This document shows, piece after piece, positions 28,457 to 37,720 of a stretch of DNA of 64,000 bases. The stretch covers positions 7,510,001-7,574,000 of the forward strand of contig NZ_FNSM01000001.1 of the NCBI RefSeq assembly GCF_900105415.1, written 5' to 3'. Source of the DNA: Streptomyces sp. TLI_105 (lineage in GTDB: Bacteria > Actinomycetota > Actinomycetes > Streptomycetales > Streptomycetaceae). A program made the position numbers and the translations under genes. The notes under the pieces were generated by a model that was not told the DNA's origin, searched no databases, and was given only the letters and a program-made list of their open reading frames with translations. Position 1 is the first letter of the stretch. The number at the start of each line of letters is the position of its first letter.

Positions 28457-29652
28457 TCACGCCCTGGACTTCTCCGGGTCGGCCGAGCCCGGTGCCGCCG
28501 CCGTGACGGCGGGCGCGGCGGGGGCGCGTGTCGTCCCCACGTGCCAGAGGAGGGCGAGGGCGAGGAGGCCGGCGGCCACCGGCCCCAGTGCGGCCGGGGT
28601 GAGGCCGAACCCCTGCTGTGCCAGCCCGCCGAGGCCGCCGCCGAGGGCGACGCCGACGTAGAGCGCGGAGGAGTTGAGGCCGAGCAGGACCGGCGCGGCG
28701 GCGGGGCTGAGCGCGATGAGCCGGTGCTGCTGGGGGACCACGACGACGCCGGCCGCCATGCCCCAGGCCGCGGCCCAGATCAGGGCGGGGGCGAAGGCGA
28801 GGGTCGCCAGGGGGGCAGGGCCAGGGCGAGCGCCGTGAGGGCGAGGGCGGAGGTGAGGACGCGCGAGGCGTCGTGGCGGTCGACCAGGCGGCCCGCCGCG
28901 ATGTTCCCCGTCAGGGTGCCGACGCCCCAGGCCAGAAGGACCAGGGTCAGGAGCGACTCGTCGCCGTCGGTGGCGCTCCGCAGGGTCGGGGCGATGTACG
29001 TGTAGAGGGTGTAGGTGCCGAGGAACGCGAGCGTGGTGACCGCGAGGACGGCCAGGATCCGCCCCTGTGTCAGGGGACGCAGCCGGTCCGGCAGCGAGGT
29101 CGCGGGCAGCGTCACCCGGGGGAGGCCGACGGCGATGCCGACGGCCGCGAGCAGGCCGGTCCCGGCGACGGCCCAGAGGGTGCGGTGCCAGTCGGCGCGG
29201 CCGATCAGGGTGCCGAGCGGCAGCCCCAGTGCGGTCGCCAGGGTCAGCCCGCCGAGCGCGAACGCCAGGGCCCGGCCCCGGCGTTCGGGTGGCACGAGGG
29301 CTGCCGCGGTGCTGGAGGCGGCGGAGGTGATGACGCCCGCTCCCACGGCGGTGACGACGCGCGCGGCCATCACCACCTCATAGGTGGTGCCCAGCGCGGT
29401 GGCGGCGTTGCCGATCACGAACACGGCCAGGGCGATCAGCAGGGCCGATCGCCGGTCGAGGCCGCTGGTGAGTGCTCCCAGTACCGGTGCCGACAGGGCC
29501 ATCGTCAGGGCGAAGACCGTGACCAACTGGCCTGCCGCCGGGGTGGACACCCCCAGGTCGGAGGCGATGGAGGGGAGCAGGCCCGCGATGACGTAGCCGT
29601 CGGTTCCGACGGCGAACGTCGCCAGGGCCAGGGGGCGGAGTCGTCTCGACAT
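28457..29652 (-). pseudogene. MFS transporter (DHA1 type) interrupted by a frameshift
   Basis: The N-terminal part, from the ATG at 29652 (RPLALATFAVGTDGYVIAGLLPS), covers about ten membrane helices and ends at a premature stop after LALALPPWRPSPSPPP. The last part is in another frame and continues to 28457 (PALIWAAAWGMAAGVVVVPQ...). Adding one base to the six-G run at 28810-28815 restores a continuous protein of about 398 aa, the usual family length. It is therefore either a homopolymer sequencing error or a recent inactivation. The divergent ArsR gene is probably its regulator. Confidence 0.8.
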
Positions 29653-29706
29653 GGATCGTGCCGCCCTTTCGGAGGGTCGTCGAAGGAGGTGGTCGACTCC
29701 CCAGTA

Positions 29707-29730
29707 ATGCATGGATGCTTGTCCATGTAT
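29707..29730. promoter_or_regulatory. ArsR operator candidate ATGCATGGA-N6-TCCATGTAT
   Basis: 9-bp arms with one mismatch around a 6-nt spacer, in the divergent promoter between the MFS gene (29652) and the arsR gene (29774). A further half-site-like ATGCGTGGAT follows at 29733. Confidence 0.55.
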
Positions 29731-29773
29731 CAATGCGTGGATAGGATTCCGACTCGACGGAAGGAGGGAAGCG

Positions 29774-30103
29774 ATGCGCGAGGTGTCCCAGCCGGCGACC
29801 GAGGCGATCCGGATGGTGGAGGTGCTGCGCGCGCTGGCGGATCCGGTGCGGCTGGAGATCGTCCAACGGCTCGCCGTCACCGGCGAGGAGAGCTGCAACG
29901 CCATCGGCGGCGATCTGGAGGTCCACCAGACGACGCTGTCCCACCACTACCGTGTGCTGCGCGAGGCGGGCGTCACCTGGACCACCGTCAAGGGCCGGTC
30001 CCGGCTGGTGCGGCTCCGCCGCGACGACCTGGACGCGCTGTTCCCCGGCCTGCTCGACTCCGTGCTGGACGGAGCCCGCCGCACGCCCCCGGCGGAGGGC
30101 TGA
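29774..30103 (+). CDS. ArsR/SmtB-family transcriptional regulator
   Basis: A 109-aa winged helix repressor: VLRALADPVRLEIVQRLA is the family start, CNAIGGDLEVHQTTLSHHYRVLREAGV the recognition helix region. The canonical metal-binding CVC box is absent (single Cys in ESCNAI), so the inducer is probably not a metal. AAGGAGGG precedes the ATG at 29774. Divergence from an MFS exporter with a dyad between them suggests it represses that transporter. Confidence 0.9.
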   Translation: MREVSQPATEAIRMVEVLRALADPVRLEIVQRLAVTGEESCNAIGGDLEVHQTTLSHHYRVLREAGVTWTTVKGRSRLVRLRRDDLDALFPGLLDSVLDGARRTPPAEG

Positions 30104-30159
30104 CCCCACCGCCGCACGCCCAGCCCACCGCACCCGCCACGGACGGATCGGAACGCCAG

Positions 30160-30852
30160 ATGATCGAGGACTTCGCCGACCTCTCCACGCCGCTGATCGC
30201 CGACGCCTGCGTACGGCTCGGGGAGCCGCTGCGGGCCGCGCCCGCCGGGATCCTGCCCGTCGTCGCCGGGCAGCGCGTCGCCGGCCGGGTGCTGCCCGCC
30301 CGTCACTACGGAAGCGTCGACGTCTTCCTGGAGGCCTTCACGCACGCCGCGCCCGGGGACGTCCTCGTCATCGACAACGCGGGCCGCCGCGACGAGGCCT
30401 GCATCGGCGACCTCGCCGTCCTGGAGGCGGAAGCGGCGGGCGTCGCCGGGGTCGTCGTCTGGGGCCTGCACCGGGACACCCCGGACCTGGTCGAGATCGG
30501 ACTGCCCGTCTTCTCGTACGGACGCCACGCGCCCGGCCCCGTCCGCCTCGACGACCAGGACCCGGACGCGCTGACCACCGCGCGGTTCGGCGACCACGAG
30601 GTGACCGCCGCCGACGTGGTCTTCGGCGACGACGACGGGGTGCTCTTCGTGACGGCCGACCGCGCGGACGCCGTCCTGGAGACCGCCCGGGCCCTCTTCC
30701 GCACCGAGCGGGAACAGGCCCGCCGGATCCGGACGGGGGAGACCCTGCGCGCCCAGACCCGCTTCGACGAGTACCTCGCCGGCCGCGCCGAGGACCCCTC
30801 GTACACCTTCCGCCGCCACCTGCGCCGGATCGGCGGCGCGATCGAGGAGTGA
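30160..30852 (+). CDS. RraA / HMG-CHA aldolase-family protein
   Basis: A 230-aa protein of the RraA-like fold: FADLSTPLIADACVRLG at the start, ALPGDVLVID-type segment (APGDVLVIDNAGRRDEACIGDLAVLEA) and the substrate/metal motif GVVVWGLHRDT. Members are either pyruvate-releasing class II aldolases or RNase E regulators; actinobacterial ones are usually of unknown substrate. It starts 57 nt after the arsR stop in the same direction. Confidence 0.85.
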   Translation: MIEDFADLSTPLIADACVRLGEPLRAAPAGILPVVAGQRVAGRVLPARHYGSVDVFLEAFTHAAPGDVLVIDNAGRRDEACIGDLAVLEAEAAGVAGVVVWGLHRDTPDLVEIGLPVFSYGRHAPGPVRLDDQDPDALTTARFGDHEVTAADVVFGDDDGVLFVTADRADAVLETARALFRTEREQARRIRTGETLRAQTRFDEYLAGRAEDPSYTFRRHLRRIGGAIEE

Positions 30853-30868
30853 CCGCGCCGCCCGCGGC

Positions 30869-31306
30869 TCAGCCCTCGAAGCCGACCGTGCCGTCCGGCA
30901 GGATCGCCTCCACGCGCGCCCCGTGCTCCACGGTCCGGCTCACCGTGCAGAACTTCTCGTGCGTCAGCCGCACCCCGCGGGCGAACACCTCGGCCGCCTT
31001 CGGGTTGTTGTCCGGCAGGTCGAACTCGTAGCTCACCCGGATCCGGCCCACCCTGCCGTCGTCCTCCGGCCCCGACACCGACTCCACCACGATCCGCAGG
31101 TCCTCGTGGTCCACCGCCCGGGCCGTCCGGTCGACGACGAGGCCGCCGCAGCCGCCCATCGCCGCGAGCAGCAACTCGACGGGCGTGAACGAGGGCTGCG
31201 CGTCCGCGTCGTCGGCGGCGGCCATCCGGACCTCCGCGCCCCGGTCGTTGCGGGCGGTCCAGTTCCGGTACCCGGTGCGGACGGTCTCGATCCGGTAGTC
31301 GGCCAT
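30869..31306 (-). CDS. OsmC-family protein
   Basis: A 145-aa OsmC/YhfA-like protein. The central helix has FTPVELLLAAMGGCGGLVVDR with one family cysteine, and the second cysteine is in THEKFCTVSRTV, which together form the peroxidatic pair of OsmC hydroperoxide reductases. AAGGAG lies 10 nt before the ATG. It converges with the RraA-like gene (16 nt apart). Confidence 0.9.
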   Translation of the reverse strand: MADYRIETVRTGYRNWTARNDRGAEVRMAAADDADAQPSFTPVELLLAAMGGCGGLVVDRTARAVDHEDLRIVVESVSGPEDDGRVGRIRVSYEFDLPDNNPKAAEVFARGVRLTHEKFCTVSRTVEHGARVEAILPDGTVGFEG

Positions 31307-31371
31307 GACGGTGAGGCTCCTTCGTTCACGTGCGTGTTCCCGTACGGTACGCGCCGGAGGCGGCGGAAGCC

Positions 31372-32160
31372 TCAGACGCCCCGCGCGTCCGCGTGGGCAC
31401 GGACGACCGTGCCCCACGCCTCCGACACCGCACCCCAGACCGCCCGGAGTTCCGGCTCCGCCTCCCGTACCGACGCCACCGCCGCCCCCGGGTCGCCGCC
31501 CGCCGAGCGCAGCTGCTCCCCCTCGGCCGCCGCCCACGCCGCGACCGTCTCCGCGCCCACCTCCGGATGGAACTGCACCGCCCAGGCCGCGCCGCCCACC
31601 CGGAACGCCTGGTACGGGCAGTCGTCCCCCGCCAGCAGCGGCACGGCGCCGGCCGGCAGGCGGTCCACCTCGTCCCAGTGCCACTGCGCCGCCGGAGCGC
31701 CCTCCGGCACCCCGCCGAGCACCGGATCGCCCCCGGCGGCCGGCAGCCTGCGCAGCGGTACGGCACCCACCTCGGGCCCCCGGGGCCGCCGCGCCACCGA
31801 ACCGCCCAGGGCGTGGGCGACGATCTGGCCGCCCAGGCATATCCCCAGCAGCGGCACCTCTCCGGCCACGGCCTCCCGGACGAGCGCGCGGACCCCGGGC
31901 AGCCAGGGCGCGGCCTCGTCGTCCTCGCAGTTGACGGCCCCGCCGAGGACGACGAGCCCCGCGTGGCCGCCCAGCGCCCCCGGGAGCGCCTCGCCCCGCC
32001 AGGCCCGTATCACGTCCAGGCGGAGCCCGTCCCGTACGAGACGCTCGCCGACCAGGCCGGGACCGGCGTCCTCCTCGTGCTGCACGACGAGCACGGCCGG
32101 CCCGCCGCGCTCCGCCGCTCCCGTTCCGGCCGCACCGGTCTCCCTCGTCTCCGTCGTCAC
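31372..32160 (-). CDS. class I glutamine amidotransferase-like protein
   Basis: A 262-aa stand-alone GATase1 domain. The nucleophile elbow is LLGICLGGQIVAHALGG and the histidine-glutamate pair of the triad is in AVQFHPEV. Proteins of this type (GuaA-like amidotransferase, gamma-glutamyl hydrolase-like) often act without a fused synthetase and their substrate is unclear. The start is GTG at 32160 behind GGGGAGGCGG. It lies 65 nt upstream of the OsmC gene in the same direction. Confidence 0.88.
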   Translation of the reverse strand: MTTETRETGAAGTGAAERGGPAVLVVQHEEDAGPGLVGERLVRDGLRLDVIRAWRGEALPGALGGHAGLVVLGGAVNCEDDEAAPWLPGVRALVREAVAGEVPLLGICLGGQIVAHALGGSVARRPRGPEVGAVPLRRLPAAGGDPVLGGVPEGAPAAQWHWDEVDRLPAGAVPLLAGDDCPYQAFRVGGAAWAVQFHPEVGAETVAAWAAAEGEQLRSAGGDPGAAVASVREAEPELRAVWGAVSEAWGTVVRAHADARGV

Positions 32161-32345
32161 GGTCGCCCCGCCTCCCCGTCCTGCCCCGGAACGCCCAGAC
32201 GCGTTCGCTCCCCCGAGGATCGCCGAAGAAGCACCGGTGCGGGAGCCCTTGAGGACCCGAGCGTGAGCACATCTGAGTAGCGCGGTACGGGCGGCTGAGT
32301 ACGCCGACCGATACGGCGGCCGGCGCCCGCTGATGGACTGGGGCC

Positions 32346-32840
32346 ATGACCTTCGACGCCCGGCGCAGCCGCCGCCTCCAGCACGTCACCGCCACCGGCA
32401 CGGCCCTCGCGGTGGCCCTCGGCCCGCTGGTCCTCGGCGCGCTGTTCGCCAAGTCGGTCGGCGGGGACCCGATGGTCTCCGTCAACGCCCTGATCGCGGG
32501 CGGCGGCCAGCGCGCCCGGATCTCCCGCGCCCAGCTCCGCTCGGGCGCGCGGCTCCGGCCCCGGGCCCGTCTGCGGAGCCGTGGGGCCGTTCCGCGATCC
32601 GGCTCGGCCGCACGACGGGAGCGGGGCGTGCGGCGCGGCCCGGGCCCGCGGTCCGGCTCCCTCGCGCGATCCGGCTCGGGCCCGCGACCCGGCTCCCTCG
32701 CGCGACCCGGCTCAGGCGCGCGGCCTGCGCGCCAGGAGGAAGGCCTGCGGCGTCTTCTCCCCGGCGTCCGGCTCCCGCACAAGACGGGCCGACTCGACCA
32801 GGCCCGCCGCGCCCAGCAGGCCCGCGAGACGGTCGGGTGA
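32346..32840 (+). CDS. doubtful hypothetical protein with repetitive Arg/Gly/Ser tail
   Basis: A frame of 164 codons. The first 55-75 codons show coding bias and include one hydrophobic helix (ATGTALAVALGPLVLGALFA, about 16-35). After that the bias is lost and the sequence becomes low-complexity GSLARSGSGPRPGSLARPGSG, encoded by two copies of a 36-bp DNA repeat near 32650-32720. The 3' 129 bp overlap the convergent methyltransferase gene. Probably a small membrane protein whose 3' end has been altered by repeat expansion or frameshift. Confidence 0.35.
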   Translation: MTFDARRSRRLQHVTATGTALAVALGPLVLGALFAKSVGGDPMVSVNALIAGGGQRARISRAQLRSGARLRPRARLRSRGAVPRSGSAARRERGVRRGPGPRSGSLARSGSGPRPGSLARPGSGARPARQEEGLRRLLPGVRLPHKTGRLDQARRAQQARETVG

Positions 32841-33365
32841 CCAGCGGTACACGTCGAGGGCGACCTCGTGCCCGTACGCCCGCTCAAGCCGCACCCGCTC
32901 GTCGCCCACCTTGAAGGCGACCAGCGCGTACCCGCCCGGCGCGAGGACCCGGCGGAACTCGGCGAAGGAGGCGGCGAGTTCGTCCTCGGGCATGTGCACC
33001 GTCGAGTACCAGGAGAGGACCCCGCCGAGCGACGCGCCGGGCAGGTCGAGTCCGGTCATGGACCCCACCTCGAAGCGCAGCCCCGGGTAGGTGTCCCGGG
33101 CGACCGCGATCATCCCGGGCGACAGGTCCACGCCGAAGACGTCGGCGCCGGCGTCCCGCAGGTGGGAGGTCACCCGGCCCGTCCCGCACCCCAGGTCGCC
33201 GATCGTGCGCGGCCCGTCCGCAGCCGCCACCTTCTCCACGAAGGCGGCGAGCATCGCCCGGTCCAGCGGCGTCGTCGCCAACTGGTCGGCGAGCAGCCGC
33301 TCGTAGTCGACGGCGACGGTGTCGTAGGAGCGACGGGTGGCGGTGACGTGCGCGGCTTCGGTCAT
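32712..33365 (-). CDS. class I SAM-dependent methyltransferase
   Basis: A 217-aa methyltransferase of the UbiE/Methyltransf_11-25 type. Motif I is IGDLGCGTGRVTSHL, the SAM ribose acidic residue is in VFGVDLSPGM, and post-motifs SWYSTVHMPEDEL and LAPGGYALVAFK follow. Acceptor unknown. The gene is transcribed alone and diverges from the molybdenum hydroxylase operon. Confidence 0.9.
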   Translation of the reverse strand: MTEAAHVTATRRSYDTVAVDYERLLADQLATTPLDRAMLAAFVEKVAAADGPRTIGDLGCGTGRVTSHLRDAGADVFGVDLSPGMIAVARDTYPGLRFEVGSMTGLDLPGASLGGVLSWYSTVHMPEDELAASFAEFRRVLAPGGYALVAFKVGDERVRLERAYGHEVALDVYRWSPDRLAGLLGAAGLVESARLVREPDAGEKTPQAFLLARRPRA

Positions 33366-33554
33366 GAACGGGACCCTACGACGGCGTCACGACGCCGTCC
33401 GCGGCCCGGTGCCCCCGCCCCCTGCCCCCGCGAGACGTCTCCCCAGGACGTCCACTTCCGAACGGCTCCCGAAGGGCGCGCACATGAGCGATGATCGTCG
33501 CCTCTGAGGATACCCGGGAGTAGCACGCCGGGTTCATGGCGAAAGGCACACCGA

Positions 33555-35936
33555 ATGGCGAGGCGGCACCCCGCGCGGGACGACGACCACACGAGCGGCA
33601 CCGGGGACGCGCGCCCGGCCGGCCCGAGCGGACCCGGCATCGGACGGCGCCGGTTCCTCGGGTACGTCCTGGCGGCGCCCACCCTGACCGTCGCCGCCCA
33701 GCTCGGCGCCGAGGCCCTCGCCCCGCGCCCGGCCGCCGCGGCGACACCGGCCCTCATCCCCTCGCTGCCGGGACCGGCCGAACTCCTCGACCTCAACGAG
33801 CTCCTCACGCTCGCGGCCCTGCCCACCAGCAACCTCATCACCATCCGCGTCGACACCGACGGCACCGCCCACTTCGCCCTGCCCCGCGCCGAGGTCGGCC
33901 AGGGCGTCACCACCTCCAGCGCCATGATCGTCGCGGAGGAACTCGACCTGCCCCTGGACAAGGTGAAGGTCACCCTCGCCGACGCCCGCCCCGAGCTGCT
34001 CTTCAACCAGCTCACCGGCGGCTCGAACACCACCTACTCCACCTACACCCCCCTTCGGGTCGCCGCCGCCCTCGCCCGCGGACGGCTCCTCCACGCCGCC
34101 TCCCTCGTCCTCGGCGAGGCCGTCGAGACCCTCACCACGAAGGCCGGCGTCGTCCTCTCCCCGGCCGGCGCACTCCTCGGCTACGGCGAACTGGCCGTCA
34201 AGGCCGCCGCCCTCACCGACGCGGCGGTGGAGGTCACGCTCAAGGACCCGGACCGCTTCCGCGTCATCGGCACCGGGCAGCGCCGGGTGGACGCCCTCGA
34301 AGCGGTCACCGGACGCAAGAAGTTCGCCATGGACCTCCAGGTCCCGGACGCGCTGCCCACCATGGTCTGCCGGCCGCCGACCATCAACGGCACGGTCCGC
34401 TCCGTGGCCAACCTCGCCGAGGTCCGGGCCATGCCCGGCATCACCGACGTCGTCACCGTCTCCACCGGCGTCGCCGTCCGCGGCCGCACCTTCGGCCAGT
34501 GCGTCGACGCCGTCCGCGCCCTCCGGGTCGACTGGGGACCGGGCACGGCCGAGGGCACCTCCGACGCCACGATCCTGGAGAAGCTCCGCCGGGCCGAACT
34601 CCCGCTGGTCGTCCCGCCGCTGCCGCTCCTCACCAAGGCGGTCGACGCCCGCTTCACCTTCCACTTCGCCAGCAACGCAGCCCTGGAGACCAACTGCGCG
34701 ATCGCGGACGTGCGGAAGGACTCCGCCGAGATCTGGGCCTCGCTCAAGGCGCCGATCGTCGCCCAGGAGCGGATCGCCCTCAAGCTCGGCCTGCCGCCCA
34801 CCGCCGTCCGCGTCCACGTCACCGAGGGCGGCGGCTCCTTCGGCCGCAAGCTGTTCTCCGACGCCGCCCACGAGGCCGCCGAGATCTCCAAGGCCCTCGG
34901 CAAGCCGGTGAAGCTGATGTGGCACCGTACCGACGACTTCCGCCAGGGCCGTACGCACCCGATGTCCACCTCCCGGGTCCGGGCCACGTACGCGCTCGGC
35001 GAGGTCCTCACGTACGAGCAGCGGCACACCTCCGTGGCCACCGACTTCGGGCACGGCGTCGGCGAGGTCCTCACGGCGGAGGCGGCCCGGCTGCCCGTCG
35101 CCGACGCCACCTTCTCCGAGACGATGTTCCAGCTCACCCAGATCAGCCCCTACCACCTCGGCGTCACCACCCAGCTCCTCGCCGAGACCGACAAGGGCTT
35201 CAACACCGGCTCCATGCGGAACATCTACTCGCCCAACGTCCGCTGCGCCCAGGAGCTCGTCATGGACGAACTGGCCGAGCGGATGGGCCAGGACGGGTAC
35301 GCGATGCGGCGCCGGCTCCTCAAGGACGCGCGGGCCCGCGCCGTCCTCGACAAGGTCGCCGCAGCGGGGAAGTGGGGCCGGAGCATGCCCGCCGGCACGG
35401 GCCAGGGCATCGCCGTCCACACCGAGTACCACTCCGCCGTCGCGATCCTCGCCGAGATCGACTGCCGGCCCGAGACCACCGGACGCAAGATCCCCGGCGC
35501 GTACACCGGGCCGCGCGTGACCAAGGTCGTCTGCGCCGTCGACGTCGGCCTCGCGGTCAACCCGCGCGGCCTGGAGGCCCAGATGATGGGCGGCATCGCC
35601 GACGGCATCGCCATCACCCTGACCTCCGGACTCCACCTGCGCGACGGACACTTCCTCGAAGGCAGCTGGGACCAGTACTTCTACACCCGGCAGTGGAACA
35701 CCCCGCCCGAGCTGGAGATCATCGTGATGCCGCCGAGCGGCGACAAGCCGGGCGGCGCGGGGGAGCTGGCGGTCGCCGGCGCCATGGCCGCCGTCGCCTG
35801 CGCCTACGGCCGGGCCACCGGCACGATGCCGACGGTCTTCCCCGTCAACCACGCCGAGCCGCTCGCCTTCACGCCCCTGCCGACCGTCCCGTCCGTCCCG
35901 GCCTCGCCCACCGACGGCCGCGACCGCACCATCTGA
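33555..35936 (+). CDS. molybdenum hydroxylase large subunit (xanthine dehydrogenase/IorB family), Tat-exported
   Basis: A 793-aa molybdopterin-binding subunit. The N-terminus has a twin-arginine signal (IGRRRFLGYVLAAPTLTVAA), so the enzyme is exported folded. Motifs of the aldehyde-oxidase/isoquinoline oxidoreductase family include PRAEVGQGVTTS, EGGGSFGRKLF, AVDVGLAVNPRG and the catalytic GGAGEL near the end with its glutamate. GAAAGG lies 8 nt before the ATG. The 2Fe-2S subunit follows 14 nt later. No FAD-binding subunit gene is nearby, as in membrane-linked IorAB-type enzymes. Confidence 0.9.
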   Translation: MARRHPARDDDHTSGTGDARPAGPSGPGIGRRRFLGYVLAAPTLTVAAQLGAEALAPRPAAAATPALIPSLPGPAELLDLNELLTLAALPTSNLITIRVDTDGTAHFALPRAEVGQGVTTSSAMIVAEELDLPLDKVKVTLADARPELLFNQLTGGSNTTYSTYTPLRVAAALARGRLLHAASLVLGEAVETLTTKAGVVLSPAGALLGYGELAVKAAALTDAAVEVTLKDPDRFRVIGTGQRRVDALEAVTGRKKFAMDLQVPDALPTMVCRPPTINGTVRSVANLAEVRAMPGITDVVTVSTGVAVRGRTFGQCVDAVRALRVDWGPGTAEGTSDATILEKLRRAELPLVVPPLPLLTKAVDARFTFHFASNAALETNCAIADVRKDSAEIWASLKAPIVAQERIALKLGLPPTAVRVHVTEGGGSFGRKLFSDAAHEAAEISKALGKPVKLMWHRTDDFRQGRTHPMSTSRVRATYALGEVLTYEQRHTSVATDFGHGVGEVLTAEAARLPVADATFSETMFQLTQISPYHLGVTTQLLAETDKGFNTGSMRNIYSPNVRCAQELVMDELAERMGQDGYAMRRRLLKDARARAVLDKVAAAGKWGRSMPAGTGQGIAVHTEYHSAVAILAEIDCRPETTGRKIPGAYTGPRVTKVVCAVDVGLAVNPRGLEAQMMGGIADGIAITLTSGLHLRDGHFLEGSWDQYFYTRQWNTPPELEIIVMPPSGDKPGGAGELAVAGAMAAVACAYGRATGTMPTVFPVNHAEPLAFTPLPTVPSVPASPTDGRDRTI

Positions 35937-35950
35937 GACCTGGAGCCCCC

Positions 35951-36430
35951 GTGCCGCAGCACACCTTCATCCTGAACGGCAAGGCCGTCACCGCCGACGT
36001 CGAGGGCGACGTCCGGCTCCTCTGGGTCCTCCGGGACGTCCTCGGCGTCACCGGCCCCAAGTACGGCTGCGGGGTCGGCGTCTGCCGGGCCTGCACGAGC
36101 CACCTCAACGGCAAGGCGTTCACCCCCTGCGCCGTGCGCGTCGACGACGTGGCCCCCACCGACGAGATCACCACCATCGAGGGCCTCCCGGACACCGTCG
36201 GCGCCGAACTCCACCCCATGCAGGAGGCCTGGCTCGACCTCGACGTCGCCCAGTGCGGCTTCTGCCAGCCGGGCCAGATCATGGCCGCGGTGGCCACCGT
36301 CCGCCGGGCGCGCGAGGCGGGACGCGAGGTCACCGAGGCCGACCTCGACACCATCCGCAACATCTGCCGGTGCGGCACCTACCACCGCATCCGGCAGGCC
36401 GTCCTGGAGGGCGCCCGCCGGATGGAATGA
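35951..36430 (+). CDS. 2Fe-2S subunit of the molybdenum hydroxylase
   Basis: A 159-aa protein with two 2Fe-2S clusters: the plant-type ferredoxin motif CGVGVCRAC...C near residues 39-60 and the four-helix cluster CGFCQPGQ and CRCGTYHRI. It transfers electrons from the molybdenum centre of the preceding subunit. The start is GTG at 35951 with GGAG upstream. It has no export signal, so it probably leaves the cell bound to the Tat-dependent large subunit. Gene order (large then small) is the reverse of the common iorA-iorB order. Confidence 0.92.
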   Translation: MPQHTFILNGKAVTADVEGDVRLLWVLRDVLGVTGPKYGCGVGVCRACTSHLNGKAFTPCAVRVDDVAPTDEITTIEGLPDTVGAELHPMQEAWLDLDVAQCGFCQPGQIMAAVATVRRAREAGREVTEADLDTIRNICRCGTYHRIRQAVLEGARRME

Positions 36431-36451
36431 GAATGGTTCGCACCACGAAGG

Positions 36452-36457
36452 TATTCT
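36452..36457 (+). promoter_or_regulatory. -10 box TATTCT for a leaderless transcript
   Basis: TATTCT ends 6 nt before the ATG at 36464 without an intervening ribosome site. Confidence 0.55.
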
Positions 36458-36463
36458 TGCCGC

Positions 36464-36919
36464 ATGGCGAGAGACGACGGCGGGAAGATGAGCGTGGTCA
36501 CCGCGCTGGTGCGCGGCGCGTTCCTCGTGAACGCGGTCTACGCGGAGGCGGGCAGGGAGTACGGGCTGACGCCGCAACAGGGCCAGCTGCTCTGCGTCCT
36601 GATGCCGGGCCCGTCCGGGATGGGCGAGCTCGGCACCAAGCTGGGGCTCGCCAAGTCCAGCCTGACCGGGCTCGTCGACCGGACCTCCCGCCTCGGCTTC
36701 GTCCGCCGCGAACCCCACCCGGAGGACCGGCGGGCCGTGCGGGTGACGCTCACCGAGGACGGCGCGCGCGTCGCCGAGGACTTCTACACGGAGACCTGCC
36801 GGCGCATCGAGGAGTTGCCCGCCGGGCTCGAAGCCCCCGAGCGCGAGCGGCTGGCCGAACTGCTCGGCCGGGTCGTCCAGGACAACGAGGTCCCGGTCGT
36901 CTTCGTCGACCCGGCCTGA
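36464..36919 (+). CDS. MarR-family transcriptional regulator
   Basis: A 151-aa winged helix-turn-helix protein: YGLTPQQGQLLCVL, LGTKLGLAKSSLTGLVDR as recognition helix, and the wing LGFVRREPHPEDRRAVRVTLTEDG. It follows the molybdenum hydroxylase genes by 33 nt but has its own -10 box and a leaderless start. Its target could be the upstream oxidoreductase or itself. No ligand-specific residues stand out. Confidence 0.9.
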   Translation: MARDDGGKMSVVTALVRGAFLVNAVYAEAGREYGLTPQQGQLLCVLMPGPSGMGELGTKLGLAKSSLTGLVDRTSRLGFVRREPHPEDRRAVRVTLTEDGARVAEDFYTETCRRIEELPAGLEAPERERLAELLGRVVQDNEVPVVFVDPA

Positions 36920-36938
36920 GCCGTACGGACGGCCCCGC

Positions 36939-37631
36939 TCAGGGCGTCGACTGGAGCAGGGCGAGCGTGGACTCCAGCTCCTTCCGCGTCAGGCGCGCGG
37001 CCTCCTCCGGGTCGCCCGTCTCCACCGCCCGGACCACGTCGGCGTGGGCGTCCTCGCCGTGCCGCAGGTCCGCGCCCCGCAGCCCGAGCAGGTCCAGGAG
37101 CTCGATCAGGCCCTCGCGGAGCACCGGTGCGAACTCCCCGAACAGATCGGTCAGGACCGGGTTGCGGGCCGAGGCCACGATCGTCGCGTGCAGGGCGATG
37201 TCGGCGTCCACGAAGGCCGCGTCGTCGCCCTCGGCGGCCACCCGCCGCCCGTCCAGCGCCTCCCGCATCGCCGTCACGTCCTCCTCGGTCCGGCGCAGCG
37301 CCGCGAGGCGCGCCGCCTCCACCTCGACCAGCATTCGCACCTCGTACACGTCCGTCACCGCCGCCCTGCGCAGGCGGGCCGGCCAGTCCTCCGTCGGCCG
37401 GGTCGCGGTCACGAAGACGCCCGCGCCCTGCCGGGGCTGCACGAGCCCCGCGCCCGCCAGGGCCCGCAGCGCCTCGCGGACCGTGGAGCGCCCCACGCCC
37501 AGCTCCTTGGCGAGCGTCGTCTCCCCGGGGAGTTTCGTGCCGACCGGCCAGTGACCCCGGACGATCTGCTCGCGCAGCCGCTCGGCCGCCTGCTCGACCA
37601 GGGGGCTGGGACGAAGGGCACCGAGCGGCAT
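36939..37631 (-). CDS. GntR/FCD (FadR-type) transcriptional regulator
   Basis: A 230-aa regulator. The N-terminal winged helix has KLPGETTLAKELGVGRSTVREALRALAGAGLV; the C-terminal all-helical FCD domain contains the metal/ligand histidine and acidic residues (DADIALHATIVA, RHGEDAHADVVRAV). FCD regulators respond to carboxylic or amino acid-derived ligands. It diverges from a leuA-like gene with a tandem repeat between them, so it is the likely controller of that gene. Confidence 0.9.
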   Translation of the reverse strand: MPLGALRPSPLVEQAAERLREQIVRGHWPVGTKLPGETTLAKELGVGRSTVREALRALAGAGLVQPRQGAGVFVTATRPTEDWPARLRRAAVTDVYEVRMLVEVEAARLAALRRTEEDVTAMREALDGRRVAAEGDDAAFVDADIALHATIVASARNPVLTDLFGEFAPVLREGLIELLDLLGLRGADLRHGEDAHADVVRAVETGDPEEAARLTRKELESTLALLQSTP

Positions 37632-37720
37632 GGGGTCACCTGAATCTCTGACGGTCCTGATCGCGGGCGCGTCCGCCGGATCACGGGAACGCTGTCGAGG
37701 AATGTACCCGAAGTCGCGGA

